Of a DNA stretch of 8,339 bases, positions 1-6,904 are shown one piece after another (position 1 is the stretch's first letter; every line of letters starts with the position of its first letter). Location of the stretch: contig DATJYK010000127.1 of the NCBI GenBank assembly GCA_035578005.1, forward strand, positions 1-8,339. Reading direction: 5' to 3'. The notes under the pieces are model-generated. The model saw nothing but the letters and a program-made list of their open reading frames with translations, had not been told where the DNA came from and made no database searches. Origin of the DNA: Gp13-AA77 sp035578005. GTDB taxonomy: Bacteria; Acidobacteriota; Terriglobia; UBA7540. The position numbers and the translations under genes were made by a program.

Positions 1-93
1 CATCTGTTTCGATTCCGTCCGACTCGCGGCCAAGCGCTCCAGCTCCCGCCGCTCGTCAGGACTACAACTAATTGTGGGCGCGGTTCTCGACAT
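1..93 (-). CDS. IS630-family transposase, N-terminal 31 residues (cut by window edge)
   Basis: Read on the minus strand, an ATG at 93-91 opens a frame that stays open to the window edge and begins MSRTAPTISCSPDERRELER, followed by LAASRTESKQM. The pattern of a short polar start, then S-P-x-E-R-x-E-L-E-x-L-A, then S-R-T, is typical of the N-terminal helix-turn-helix region of IS630/Tc1-mariner-type transposases, which bind the element ends before a DDE domain cuts and joins DNA at a TA dinucleotide. Only this DNA-binding start is visible; the DDE domain would lie left of the window, so integrity cannot be judged. The AT-rich block just upstream (101-126) may hold its promoter. The family call rests on pattern memory of the N-terminus. 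Confidence 0.72.
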   Translation of the reverse strand, partial: MSRTAPTISCSPDERRELERLAASRTESKQM

Positions 94-139
94 GCGCCCG
101 TTTATACCATATATCGTTTATCAGTGCAACTAAGCACTA
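1..139 (-). mobile_element. One end of an IS630-like insertion sequence
   Basis: This block holds the transposase start plus about 45 nt of AT-rich leader, and directly abuts a permease coding sequence that lacks its front two thirds. The permease frame reads ALDVDNALPIV from position 134, but has an in-frame TAA at 131-133. IS630 elements insert at TA and duplicate it. Two TAs are candidates: 131-132, which would put a stop in the original gene, and 138-139, which lies in a CTA codon and would leave the original frame open. I prefer 138-139. The other end of the element and the second TA copy are outside the window, so the terminal inverted repeat could not be checked. Confidence 0.6.
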
Positions 140-604
140 GATGTGGACAACGCGCTGCCCATCGTTTCGGTTCAGACATTGCCCGAGCAGGTTCGTGAAA
201 GCCTCGACCAGCCACGCCTGGTTGGGCGGCTCTCTCTTCTGTTCAGTGTGCTGGCCCTAGTCCTGGCCGCCGTGGGACTCTACGGCGTCATGGCCTATTG
301 GGTGGCGCGGCGCACGCAAGAAATCGGGATCCGCATGACGCTCGGCGCACGCCGCGGCGATGTGTTGCGGCTTGTCGTCGGACGTAGTCTGTGGGTGACG
401 CTGATTGGTGTAGGGTTGGGGCTGGGTGCCACACTCGTTTTGGCGCGCCTGATAATCAGCTTGCTCTATCACATGAAGCCAACGGACCCGCTCACGCTCG
501 CAGCAGTGTCAGCCATCGTCGTTGCCGTCACACTGCTAGCCAGCTATATCCCCGCCCGCCGCGCAACGAAGGTAGATCCCATGGCGGCGCTGAGATACGA
601 ATGA
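138..604 (+). pseudogene. ADOP-type FtsX/MacB permease, C-terminal remnant cut by the IS
   Basis: The frame encodes about 155 residues and matches the last FtsX-like unit of the intact permease downstream. It has a periplasmic tail (LPIVSVQTLPEQV), a first membrane segment (LLFSVLALVLAAVGLYGVMAY), the cytoplasmic signature RRTQEIGIRMTLGA, two more membrane segments, and the family ending SYIPARRATKVDPMAALRYE. A complete ADOP protein has about 800-900 residues, so the N-terminal unit and most of the periplasmic domain are missing. The nominal GTG start at 143 sits inside a conserved stretch with no convincing ribosome binding site, so it is not a real start. The reading frame has no internal stop, which suggests recent disruption. 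A three-helix product, if made, would probably not be functional. Confidence 0.85.
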
Positions 605-636
605 GAGCATCGGGTGACCAGGTGATTGAAGAGCGG
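602..636 (+). repeat. ADOP tail element, copy A (ATCGGGTGAC...GGTGATTGA)
   Basis: Immediately after the remnant's stop codon the sequence reads GAGAGCATCGGGTGACCAGG and then TGATTGAAGAG. The heptad-like words ATCGGGTGA and GGTGATTGA recur after the intact ADOP gene (3741) and after the relic (7444). In all three places CATCGGG begins exactly 27 nt after the ATG of the PMxALR motif. This is the shortest copy. Its role is unknown; it shows no hairpin with a T-run. Confidence 0.55.
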
Positions 637-921
637 AAGAAGGAGACTCATGGCCGGGCAAGCCTTTGATTTTAAGCCGCTTATGGTTCAATCGAAAATG
701 GTTCAATAGTAGCCTACACATGGAAGCTACATTTAAAATGGTGGACCCCATAGAAATACTTAGAAATATTATCAATTGTGTGATACAAAGATTATGTTGA
801 TGAGAACCATGGGAACGAATCAATTTTACTGGCACGTCGCTCGTCAAGCCGAATGTGGACACGGGCATCCAGCCTCCGGCGCCAGCACCGACCGGGCGAA
901 AAATTCAAAATCTTACGAACG
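637..921. other. Gene-free AT-rich spacer between remnant and intact permease
   Basis: No convincing gene is present. Base composition drops clearly below that of the flanking coding DNA, except for a GC-rich patch near 860-900. A short direct repeat, ATGGTTCAAT, occurs at 683-692 and 698-707 (15-nt period). A 61-codon frame at 776-961 has no good ribosome binding site, no recognisable motif, and ends inside the repeat block, so I do not call it. Confidence 0.5.
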
Positions 922-1031
922 AACCCAGCATCTTATTGAAAATAAAGATCCGTGGTTTTAGAAACCCAGCATGTCATTGAAAACACATATGTTATCTAAA
1001 TTAACCTAGCATGTTATTGAAAAATCATATG
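922..1031 (+). repeat. Three imperfect direct repeats, 40-41 bp period, upstream of the permease
   Basis: The core AACCCAGCAT(C/G)T(T/C)ATTGAAAA occurs at 922-942, 963-983 and 1003-1023. Copies two and three extend through CATATG (to 991 and 1031) and match at 25 of 29 positions; copy one lacks CATATG. The spacing is 41 then 40 nt, close to four helical turns, so the copies would face the same side of the DNA. Each includes TTGAAA, a -35-like word, but no good -10 lies at the right distance. The array ends 36 nt before the permease ATG. It could be a regulator binding array, or decayed copies of a dispersed repeat with a TTTTTCAA...CTGCTAG-type core. Confidence 0.7.
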
Positions 1032-1067
1032 CTTAAGTCAGTTTAGGGTAGGTTAAGAGCGAATCTT

Positions 1068-3743
1068 ATGACAGCCAAAGTCACCGTTCTGGACTCCCTG
1101 AAAACGCTTATTTCACGGATTCGAGGTCTCGTCACGCGACACCGTCTCGATGAAGACTTTCGCCAGGAGCTTGATTCTCATCTCGCGCTACTGACGGAGG
1201 AGAACATCCGCGACGGCATGTCCCTCGAGGAGGCCTGTCGCGCGGCCCGCGTGCGGTTGGGTGGTGTGACGCAGCTCCGGGAGACGCACCGTGAGCTTCA
1301 CGGCCTTCCCTGGATTGAGACATTGGCCCAGGACGTTCGCTACGCACTCCGAATGCTGTGGAACAATCCCGGTTTCGCGGCGGTGGCGGTACTTGTTCTT
1401 GCCCTAGGGATCTGCGCGAGCGTAGCCATCTTTGCGTTTGTGGACGCCGCGCTCCTCAAGCCGTTACCTTATCCGAACCCCAGCCGTCTGGTTGACGTCA
1501 CCGAACGTGTGGCGTTGTTTCCGCGCGCGAACCTTTCCTACCCTGACTATCTCGATTGGAAGACACTCAACAAAGTCTTTGAGTCGTTGGACGTGTTTAC
1601 AGGAACGGGTTACCTGGTGAGAACCCCGGCAGGCACGCAGCCGGTACTTGCGGCCCGCGTCAGCGCTGGCTTCTTTCGCACGCTCGGCGTATCTCCCACG
1701 CTTGGCCGCGATTTCCATGCGGGCGAGGATTCGCCGAGCGCCCCTGAGACCGTGATCCTAACCTACGGCGCCTGGCAAAAGTGGTTTGGCGGAACGAAGG
1801 ACGTGATTGGACGGTCCGTCTCGCTTAGTGGAGTTCCGCACACCGTCATCGGTGTTCTACCGCGAGAGTTTCAATTCGCTCCCCGAGGAAATGCTCAACT
1901 TTGGACGACGTATCGCACATCTGACAACTCCTGCGCGCTCCAGCGAGGCTGTCACAACCTTTACGGAATCGCGAGGCTGAAAGATGGGATCTCGGTGCAG
2001 ACGGCGCTGGCCGAGATGAAATCAATCGCCGCGCAGTTAGAGAAGCAGTATCCCGACTCCAATCGCGGCCAGGGGGCAAGCGTCGTACCTCTTTCCGAAG
2101 TGGTTGTGGGAAATGTTCGTCCGCTCTTGTTGATGCTGTTCGGCGGAGCCGGATTGCTGCTGCTGATCGCCTGTGTCAACGTCACCAGCCTGCTGCTGAC
2201 TCGTTCCGAGAGCCGCCGGCGGGAGATCGCCGTCCGCCGCGCGCTGGGCGCCTCGGCAGCAAGATTGATCCGTCAATTCGCAACCGAGGGCATGACCCTA
2301 GTGATGCTCGGCGGTGCCGTGGGACTGGTCTCTGCCCAATGGATGATGCGACTGCTCCTGGCGCGGCTTATGCCGGCTGACCTGATGGCCTATGTGCCGT
2401 TCCTTGAAGGATTGGGTTTGAATCCACGCGTTATGGCCTTCGCCGGCGCGATCTTGCTCGGGGCGGCCCTGCTATTCACCCTCCTTCCCGCCTGGCGCTT
2501 GCGGTCGTCGCGCTTGCAGGAAGGTCTCAACGAAGGCGGTCGCGCTGCCTCAGGAGCCCTGTGGCGGCGCTTCGGCTTCAACCTGGTGGTCGTCGAGTTA
2601 GTGGTGGCGGTTGTGCTCCTGGTGGGCGCCGGGCTGCTGGGCAAGAGCCTCTACCGTTTGCTGCACGTTGAACTTGGTTTCGAGCCTGCGCATTTGGCGA
2701 CGCTCGATGTGGCGCTGCCGCAAGTCGGCTATCAAAAGAACGACGCGCAAGTGAGGCTCGGGCGCGAGATCGTCCGGCGCGTCTCCAGCCTGCCTGGGGT
2801 CAAATCCGTTGCCATCGCAATGCAGTTGCCCGTGAGCTACAACGGCAATACTGACTGGATCCGGATTGTCGGCCGGCCCTACAGCGGCGTGCATAACGAA
2901 GTGAACCAGCGGGACGTGAGCTCCGCCTATTTCACCACCCTGCAAGCGCGGCTCCTCAGCGGCCGCTACTTTACAGACGCGGACGACGAATCGAAGCCCA
3001 AGGTAGCGATTATTAACCAGGCTTTCGCGAAGAAGTACTTCCCGGGCGAGGATCCCATCGGTCAAAAGATCGGTGACATCGAGCTCTCGCCGAAGTCGCT
3101 CAAGGAGATCATTGGCGTGGTGGATGACATTCACGAGAGCGCCCTCGATTCCGACACCTGGCCCACCGAATATCTTCCCTTCAATCAGAGCCCCGACAGC
3201 TACTTCTCCGTTGTGGTTCGCACTGCTCAGGCCCCGCAGTCTGTGCTGACCACGCTTGACGACGTCATCCATCGGATTGACTCGGGTCTCGGCACCCTCG
3301 GCGAAGCCACCCTGGAGCAAAGAATCCATGATTCCTCCACAGCCTATCTACACCGTTCCTCGGCCTGGATTGTGGGAGGCTTCGCCGCTCTGGCGCTGCT
3401 GCTGAGCGTTGTGGGACTCTACGGCGTAATCGCGTACTCCGTAAGCCAGCGCACCCGCGAGATCGGCGTGCGCATGGCGCTGGGCGCGCAGAGAGGCTCT
3501 GTATATAGGCTAGTGTTGAAAGAGGCGGGATGGCTCGCTGGGTTGGGAATCGCACTCGGTCTGTTGTGCTCGGTCGGGACCGCCACTCTGATGCGGACGT
3601 TGCTCTTCGGCACGGCTGCGACGGACATACCAACGCTGATCGCAGTGGCCGCGGTGCTCGCCGTCTCCGCGCTTGTAGCAAGCTACATCCCGGCGCGCCG
3701 GGCCACCAGGATCGATCCCATGGTGGCGTTGCGATACGAGTGA
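1068..3743 (+). CDS. ADOP-type (acidobacterial duplicated orphan) FtsX/MacB-like ABC permease, intact
   Basis: This inner-membrane protein of 891 residues is complete for the family. The soluble N-terminal prefix (about 1-90) carries LDEDFRQELDSHL, EENIRDGMSLEEA and ARVRLGG. Two MacB/FtsX units follow. Likely membrane segments lie near 102-127, 352-377, 409-432, 455-474, 504-524, 766-790, 819-845 and 854-876, a duplicated 1+3 layout. Large periplasmic domains occupy about 130-345 and 530-760. Cytoplasmic signatures are SRRREIAVRRALGAS (382-396) and QRTREIGVRMALGAQ (794-808); the protein ends SYIPARRATRIDPMVALRYE. MacB-type permeases use ATP-driven conformational change to move substrates or signals across the envelope without a membrane channel. 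No ATPase gene is adjacent, so the partner is probably encoded elsewhere; the substrate is unknown. The ATG at 1068 gives the standard family N-terminus, with a weak AAGAG 8 nt upstream. Confidence 0.93.
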   Translation: MTAKVTVLDSLKTLISRIRGLVTRHRLDEDFRQELDSHLALLTEENIRDGMSLEEACRAARVRLGGVTQLRETHRELHGLPWIETLAQDVRYALRMLWNNPGFAAVAVLVLALGICASVAIFAFVDAALLKPLPYPNPSRLVDVTERVALFPRANLSYPDYLDWKTLNKVFESLDVFTGTGYLVRTPAGTQPVLAARVSAGFFRTLGVSPTLGRDFHAGEDSPSAPETVILTYGAWQKWFGGTKDVIGRSVSLSGVPHTVIGVLPREFQFAPRGNAQLWTTYRTSDNSCALQRGCHNLYGIARLKDGISVQTALAEMKSIAAQLEKQYPDSNRGQGASVVPLSEVVVGNVRPLLLMLFGGAGLLLLIACVNVTSLLLTRSESRRREIAVRRALGASAARLIRQFATEGMTLVMLGGAVGLVSAQWMMRLLLARLMPADLMAYVPFLEGLGLNPRVMAFAGAILLGAALLFTLLPAWRLRSSRLQEGLNEGGRAASGALWRRFGFNLVVVELVVAVVLLVGAGLLGKSLYRLLHVELGFEPAHLATLDVALPQVGYQKNDAQVRLGREIVRRVSSLPGVKSVAIAMQLPVSYNGNTDWIRIVGRPYSGVHNEVNQRDVSSAYFTTLQARLLSGRYFTDADDESKPKVAIINQAFAKKYFPGEDPIGQKIGDIELSPKSLKEIIGVVDDIHESALDSDTWPTEYLPFNQSPDSYFSVVVRTAQAPQSVLTTLDDVIHRIDSGLGTLGEATLEQRIHDSSTAYLHRSSAWIVGGFAALALLLSVVGLYGVIAYSVSQRTREIGVRMALGAQRGSVYRLVLKEAGWLAGLGIALGLLCSVGTATLMRTLLFGTAATDIPTLIAVAAVLAVSALVASYIPARRATRIDPMVALRYE

Positions 3744-3807
3744 GGCCATCGGGTGATCGAACCATCGGATGATTGAGTGATTGGCGATTGACAAAGGCAA
3801 ATTGCCC
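3741..3807 (+). repeat. ADOP tail element, copy B
   Basis: Starting at the permease stop codon, short near-identical words follow each other: CATCGGGTGATCG, CATCGGATGATTG, AGTGATTG, GCGATTG, then the small palindrome GGCAAATTGCC. The same order of words, also ending in a GGCAA/TTGCC palindrome, is found at 7444-7518 after the relic. Runs of GATTG/GGTGA words look like the short-period dispersed repeats common in acidobacterial spacers. It has no terminator-like T-run. Confidence 0.6.
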
Positions 3808-4164
3808 CTTGAGCCGGGTGAAGGTGCTGGTCTCTCGAATCTCAGGAACACGCGCTACCCCACTCACGTGAGCGATTCCGCACCACGGTTACCTTCTATA
3901 CCACTTTACAATTAAGGCACTGTATAGCAGACCGATTGCCGGAGTGCTAATCTGGCAGGTCAGCCGCCGAGCTTCACGCCCGACCACCGGCCACACTGAA
4001 ACACCGCTCGCTCGCGATGGATCACGAAGTGACGGGTGAGGGTTTTCCGGGAGCTACGTCGCTTATCCAGGTGGAGCCTCGACACGCGGCCGAACGTGGA
4101 CCGTTGTCGCCAGGCTCACTTCTGGCAAGGCTCAGTTCTAGACGCACTTCTAGACCAGCGGCCT
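3808..4164. other. Gene-free spacer after the permease
   Basis: About 360 nt without a supportable gene. A 49-codon frame from an ATG at 4017 ends at 4166, but it resembles nothing I recognise and its end overlaps the edge of the inverted repeat. A short direct repeat TTCTAGAC occurs twice near 4135-4155. No tRNA-like fold, terminator or convincing promoter was seen. A promoter for the gene at 4322 should lie here or inside the inverted repeat. Confidence 0.5.
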
Positions 4165-4283
4165 GATGAAAAACGGCGTTCGATTCATGTCATTTCGAGC
4201 GCAGCGAGAAATCTCGCTCTGACAAAAGAAGACATACGAGATTTCTCGCTGCGCTCGAAATGACATGAATCGGGTTTTTCATC
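4165..4283. repeat. Long inverted repeat, perfect 36-bp arms, ahead of the nucleotidyltransferase-like gene
   Basis: The left arm 4181-4216 (starts CGATTCATGTCATTTCGAGC) is the exact reverse complement of the right arm 4237-4272, with a 20-nt loop (4217-4236). The pairing extends outward: GATGAAAAAC at 4165-4174 pairs with GTTTTTCATC at 4274-4283, with 6 unpaired nt on the left and 1 on the right. The arm belongs to a dispersed repeat type seen in many soil bacteria (GTCATTTCGAGCGCAGCGAG...), which yields spurious peptides such as VISSAARNL and RDFSLRSK. Two opposed copies suggest a miniature mobile element or a paired dispersed repeat. As RNA it would form a very stable hairpin ending 38 nt before the ATG at 4322, and its distal arm leads into GTTTTTC, so it might also attenuate transcription. 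Confidence 0.9.
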
Positions 4284-4312
4284 TTCCTGCTAAAGACAAG
4301 CATGATGAAAAT

Positions 4313-4317
4313 GGAGG
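4313..4317 (+). promoter_or_regulatory. Ribosome binding site fixing the start at 4322
   Basis: GGAGG lies 4 nt before the ATG at 4322, slightly close but a full anti-16S match. The in-frame ATG 57 nt upstream (4265) lies inside the right arm of the inverted repeat and has no such site. This favours 4322. Confidence 0.7.
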
Positions 4318-4321
4318 AAGT

Positions 4322-6772
4322 ATGCCCGACAATCCCGGCGCCAACAGTTTGCGTGAAGTTGCGAAGAACGCCGCCAAGGACACTGGATTTCTGGTAGACC
4401 TGGCCGCTTGCAAGGATGTGTCCAGCAGTTGGCTTTGCGCCAACGCCCAGCCCATGCAGGTGCTGGAGACGGTCCATCAGAAGACCGTGCGCCGCGCCGG
4501 GCAAGCGCACCCGGCAGGCAGCGAAGCCCGCCAGCAGGCCGAATTCGACAGCCTGCAGCAGTTTTTCGCTTTCCAGGCTTCAGAACCGGCACTGCGTGGC
4601 GGCGCGGTGGCGGACACGTCTCCGGCGGCCCGTTTCAGCGCCGCCTCGAAGCAGCTCGGCACCATCCGGCGCCAACTGGCGACCTCGGGGCTGGCTCTTG
4701 CTGGCGATCCCACCTATCTCAACCAGGTGCGCACCCGCTTGCTTGACTCGCTCCTGGAGCTCGACAAAATCCAGTCGAGCTTCCAGAACTTTCCCGAGTA
4801 TCAGCACTTCCACAACGCCGACGTGCCCATTCTGAAGGCGGTCCAGGATGGTCTGGACGCCTCTCGCGCGGCTGTGAATGCGGCCGGCACGAAGGCGCAG
4901 TTCGAAGCGGCCTGCCGGCAGATTACCTCCGACGTGGTTTCAAACCTGGAGCTCGCCATCGACGGCTTGGCCAAAATCTCGATGATCTATTCCATCGAGC
5001 CCTTCTTTCTGTTTCGCCTGATGGTGCCGTTCCAGGCGTTCACCAGCCTGGGAATTACCCAGGGAGACCGGCGCAAGGTGAGCGCCCGGCTAACGGAGCT
5101 GCTGAACAACAGCAAGCTCGGCCTCGATTGGATGCCGGTGTGGCTGGAAGACAAAATCCGCGAGCTCAGCCAGGCCCTTCACGCGCTTGACCCGAACCAC
5201 GAGGACCTTGTGTTCTTTCTGAAAGGCGGGCGCGCCCAGGCCTATCTGCTCGGCAATCCGGGCAGTGGAACCAGCGACTGGGACACCGGCATCGTGATCA
5301 ATCCCAACCTGCCCGGCGAGTATTGGCACGCCACCTTCAACAAGGTCCACAACCTCGTTCTCGACAAACTCCGGAAATTCAAACAGGAATTCTTCGTGCT
5401 TGTACACCTGCACGCCAACGACATTGCCATCGAGATGGCCAGCACGCGCTCCGATTTTGACGAGGACGTGATTGAGGCGTTGGATTACAGCTACCAGTTG
5501 TCAGACCAGCTCTGCGAGCCGGGCGATGAGAAGGGAAGCTGCAAAGCGGAGCTGATCGACATCGGCATCCCGCGGCGCGACACGGTAGAGGCTTTCGAGC
5601 AGTGGCAGAACACTCGACCCTACATCATGAGCCCTCTGAACGATATCCCCATACCCGGCCACCTCTACTTTGTCGACGAGTACCTGGCCATGACTCGTGA
5701 AGCCCTGGCCGGACTCTCACCCGCGCCGCACAAGATTTGCAAGCGCATCCGCCGCTTCTATGAAATCCTCAACATCGACAACGCCAAGGATCCCGGTCTC
5801 GACCACATCATCGCCGAAGTGCGCCATGAGATTGAAGGCGGCATCTTTGCGCAGTCGCTTCCACTTGTCGATCAGCCCGCCCGGCCGAAGCACCTCACCC
5901 GGTTGATCCCGGTTCTGCTCAAGCAGTTCATGCATGCTTACGAGCTCAAGGCGGAATCGGGCCTTGCTCCGATGGTTGACCAGTCCTTCGCCAACCAGGC
6001 CAACGTGATCCCGGGCATCGCGATTCCGGCGCCCGTGGCTGCCGGCATCGCCGGCGACGCCGGATGGAACGCGGCCACCCACGGCGCCGTTCTGCAATGG
6101 GTGGCGGCGGCCGCGCAGGTCTCCGCAATGTTTGAGCAGAACTTCCGCGACCGCGCCACGTTCTTCGGATTCGGTGCGGCGGCCGACGCCAATCAGCGGC
6201 AGCGGCGGCAGAACCTGGAGGCGTTTGCCAAGGCTCTGTACACGCAAACAGCCTTCGGCAAAGGCAACGAGGACTCCGAGGTGCAGTTGGCCATCGGCGG
6301 CAGCTTCGCAGCCTATCTTCACGCCGAATACGGACAACTCGCTCCGAAGGACAAGGATGCGCTTGACCCGGTGACTCGCATCGATCTGAAAGTGTTCTGC
6401 CGCAACGCCCAGGCTGATCCGGCTACCGTTACGCAGGCGCTGGTGCTACCCGCGATCCAGGCTTACCTGAACAATCCGGCCAACACGCAGTTCAACGTGG
6501 TAACTGGGGCCGCCGGCGAGGTCCACCTCTTCTGGCCTCAGCAGGAGACGCTGGGCCACTTCAACTACCGGCCTCTCGTTGTGCGAGTCGAAGTGGAAAG
6601 GGAGTTCTGGCCTCAGGTCGCCTTTATTCGCGGCCTGCCGGTGCTCTCGCTGCGCGACCTGATTCGCGAGTACGACCGCGCCGCAGCCTCCGCCGAAGAG
6701 TGGGGCCGGGTGCAGTGCCTCCGCGACACCTCGGGGACTTTGCGGGCGCTGCTGACGTCCTTCGACTATTGA
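4322..6772 (+). CDS. Large protein with two nucleotidyltransferase-like folds, the second degenerate
   Basis: This 816-residue soluble protein has no signal peptide or clear membrane segment. Residues 1-290 are mostly helical. Domain one (about 290-465) has the polymerase-beta nucleotidyltransferase pattern: KGG at 301-303, SDWD at 318-321 (candidate metal ligands D319 and D321), a third carboxylate D413 in LIDIGIPRR, then IPIPGHLYFVDEY (442-454). After a helical stretch, residues 650-790 repeat the layout: IGGS (658-661), TRIDLKVF (685-692) with R686 where the first Asp is expected and D688 kept, a VEV strand (E757), then GLPVLSLRDLIREY (771-784). Family enzymes transfer NMP groups to RNA, proteins or small molecules; the substrate here is unknown, and I know no named family with this whole architecture. 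The gene appears monocistronic behind a long inverted repeat. Fold assignment is inference from motif spacing: moderately sure for domain one, less for domain two. It could also be a toxin, effector or RNA-modifying enzyme. Confidence 0.6.
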   Translation: MPDNPGANSLREVAKNAAKDTGFLVDLAACKDVSSSWLCANAQPMQVLETVHQKTVRRAGQAHPAGSEARQQAEFDSLQQFFAFQASEPALRGGAVADTSPAARFSAASKQLGTIRRQLATSGLALAGDPTYLNQVRTRLLDSLLELDKIQSSFQNFPEYQHFHNADVPILKAVQDGLDASRAAVNAAGTKAQFEAACRQITSDVVSNLELAIDGLAKISMIYSIEPFFLFRLMVPFQAFTSLGITQGDRRKVSARLTELLNNSKLGLDWMPVWLEDKIRELSQALHALDPNHEDLVFFLKGGRAQAYLLGNPGSGTSDWDTGIVINPNLPGEYWHATFNKVHNLVLDKLRKFKQEFFVLVHLHANDIAIEMASTRSDFDEDVIEALDYSYQLSDQLCEPGDEKGSCKAELIDIGIPRRDTVEAFEQWQNTRPYIMSPLNDIPIPGHLYFVDEYLAMTREALAGLSPAPHKICKRIRRFYEILNIDNAKDPGLDHIIAEVRHEIEGGIFAQSLPLVDQPARPKHLTRLIPVLLKQFMHAYELKAESGLAPMVDQSFANQANVIPGIAIPAPVAAGIAGDAGWNAATHGAVLQWVAAAAQVSAMFEQNFRDRATFFGFGAAADANQRQRRQNLEAFAKALYTQTAFGKGNEDSEVQLAIGGSFAAYLHAEYGQLAPKDKDALDPVTRIDLKVFCRNAQADPATVTQALVLPAIQAYLNNPANTQFNVVTGAAGEVHLFWPQQETLGHFNYRPLVVRVEVEREFWPQVAFIRGLPVLSLRDLIREYDRAAASAEEWGRVQCLRDTSGTLRALLTSFDY

Positions 6773-6796
6773 CACGTCCAGGTCGGTAAGCAAATG

Positions 6797-6825
6797 TCTC
6801 ACGCAAAGGCGCAAAGGGCCGCAAG
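6797..6825 (+). repeat. Short-period dispersed repeat (GCAAAG words)
   Basis: TCTCACGCAAAGGCGCAAAG followed by GGCCGCAAG is a run of near-identical 8-9-nt words. ACGCAAAGGCGCAAAGG tracts occur widely in acidobacterial, chloroflexal and cyanobacterial spacers. It fills the 132-nt gap between two convergent genes, along with a GC-rich patch (GGTCGGCCGGCGGGCC) near 6882. No function is known, and no clear terminator lies in the gap. Confidence 0.65.
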
Positions 6826-6904
6826 TGAACGAGGAAAGGTGGTGGTGGTGTTAGATGAGAGATTGCCCGCTGAAGCTCAATCCGGTCGGCCGGCGGGCCA
6901 GGCT

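Noticed and set aside
776..961. 61-codon plus-strand frame in the AT-rich spacer
   Set aside because: No ribosome site, no recognisable motif, mixed base composition, and it ends within the direct-repeat array.
922..1031. Possible CRISPR array
   Set aside because: Only three copies, imperfect repeats, spacers of about 11-20 nt and no cas genes nearby. The geometry does not fit CRISPR.
2598..3329. 243-codon minus-strand frame
   Set aside because: It lies entirely inside the intact permease gene, whose family match is clear. It is a GC-rich antisense shadow.
4017..4166. 49-codon frame before the inverted repeat
   Set aside because: No recognised motif, no clear ribosome site, and it ends at the edge of the repeat.
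4236..4283. Intrinsic terminator for the permease transcript
   Set aside because: The hairpin is very strong, but the T-run (five Ts inside an outer paired arm) is short, and the repeat is over 400 nt from the permease stop. A repeat element explains it better, though attenuation is not excluded.
4265..4321. Upstream ATG start for the nucleotidyltransferase-like gene
   Set aside because: It lies inside the right arm of the inverted repeat and has no ribosome site, while ATG 4322 has GGAGG just ahead.
4190..4510. Minus-strand frame with VISSAARNL and RDFSLRSK
   Set aside because: These peptides are the usual translation of the dispersed CATTTCGAGCGCAGCGAG repeat, not a gene.
5717..6337. 206-codon minus-strand frame
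   Set aside because: Antisense shadow of the nucleotidyltransferase-like gene, with no independent ribosome site or motif.
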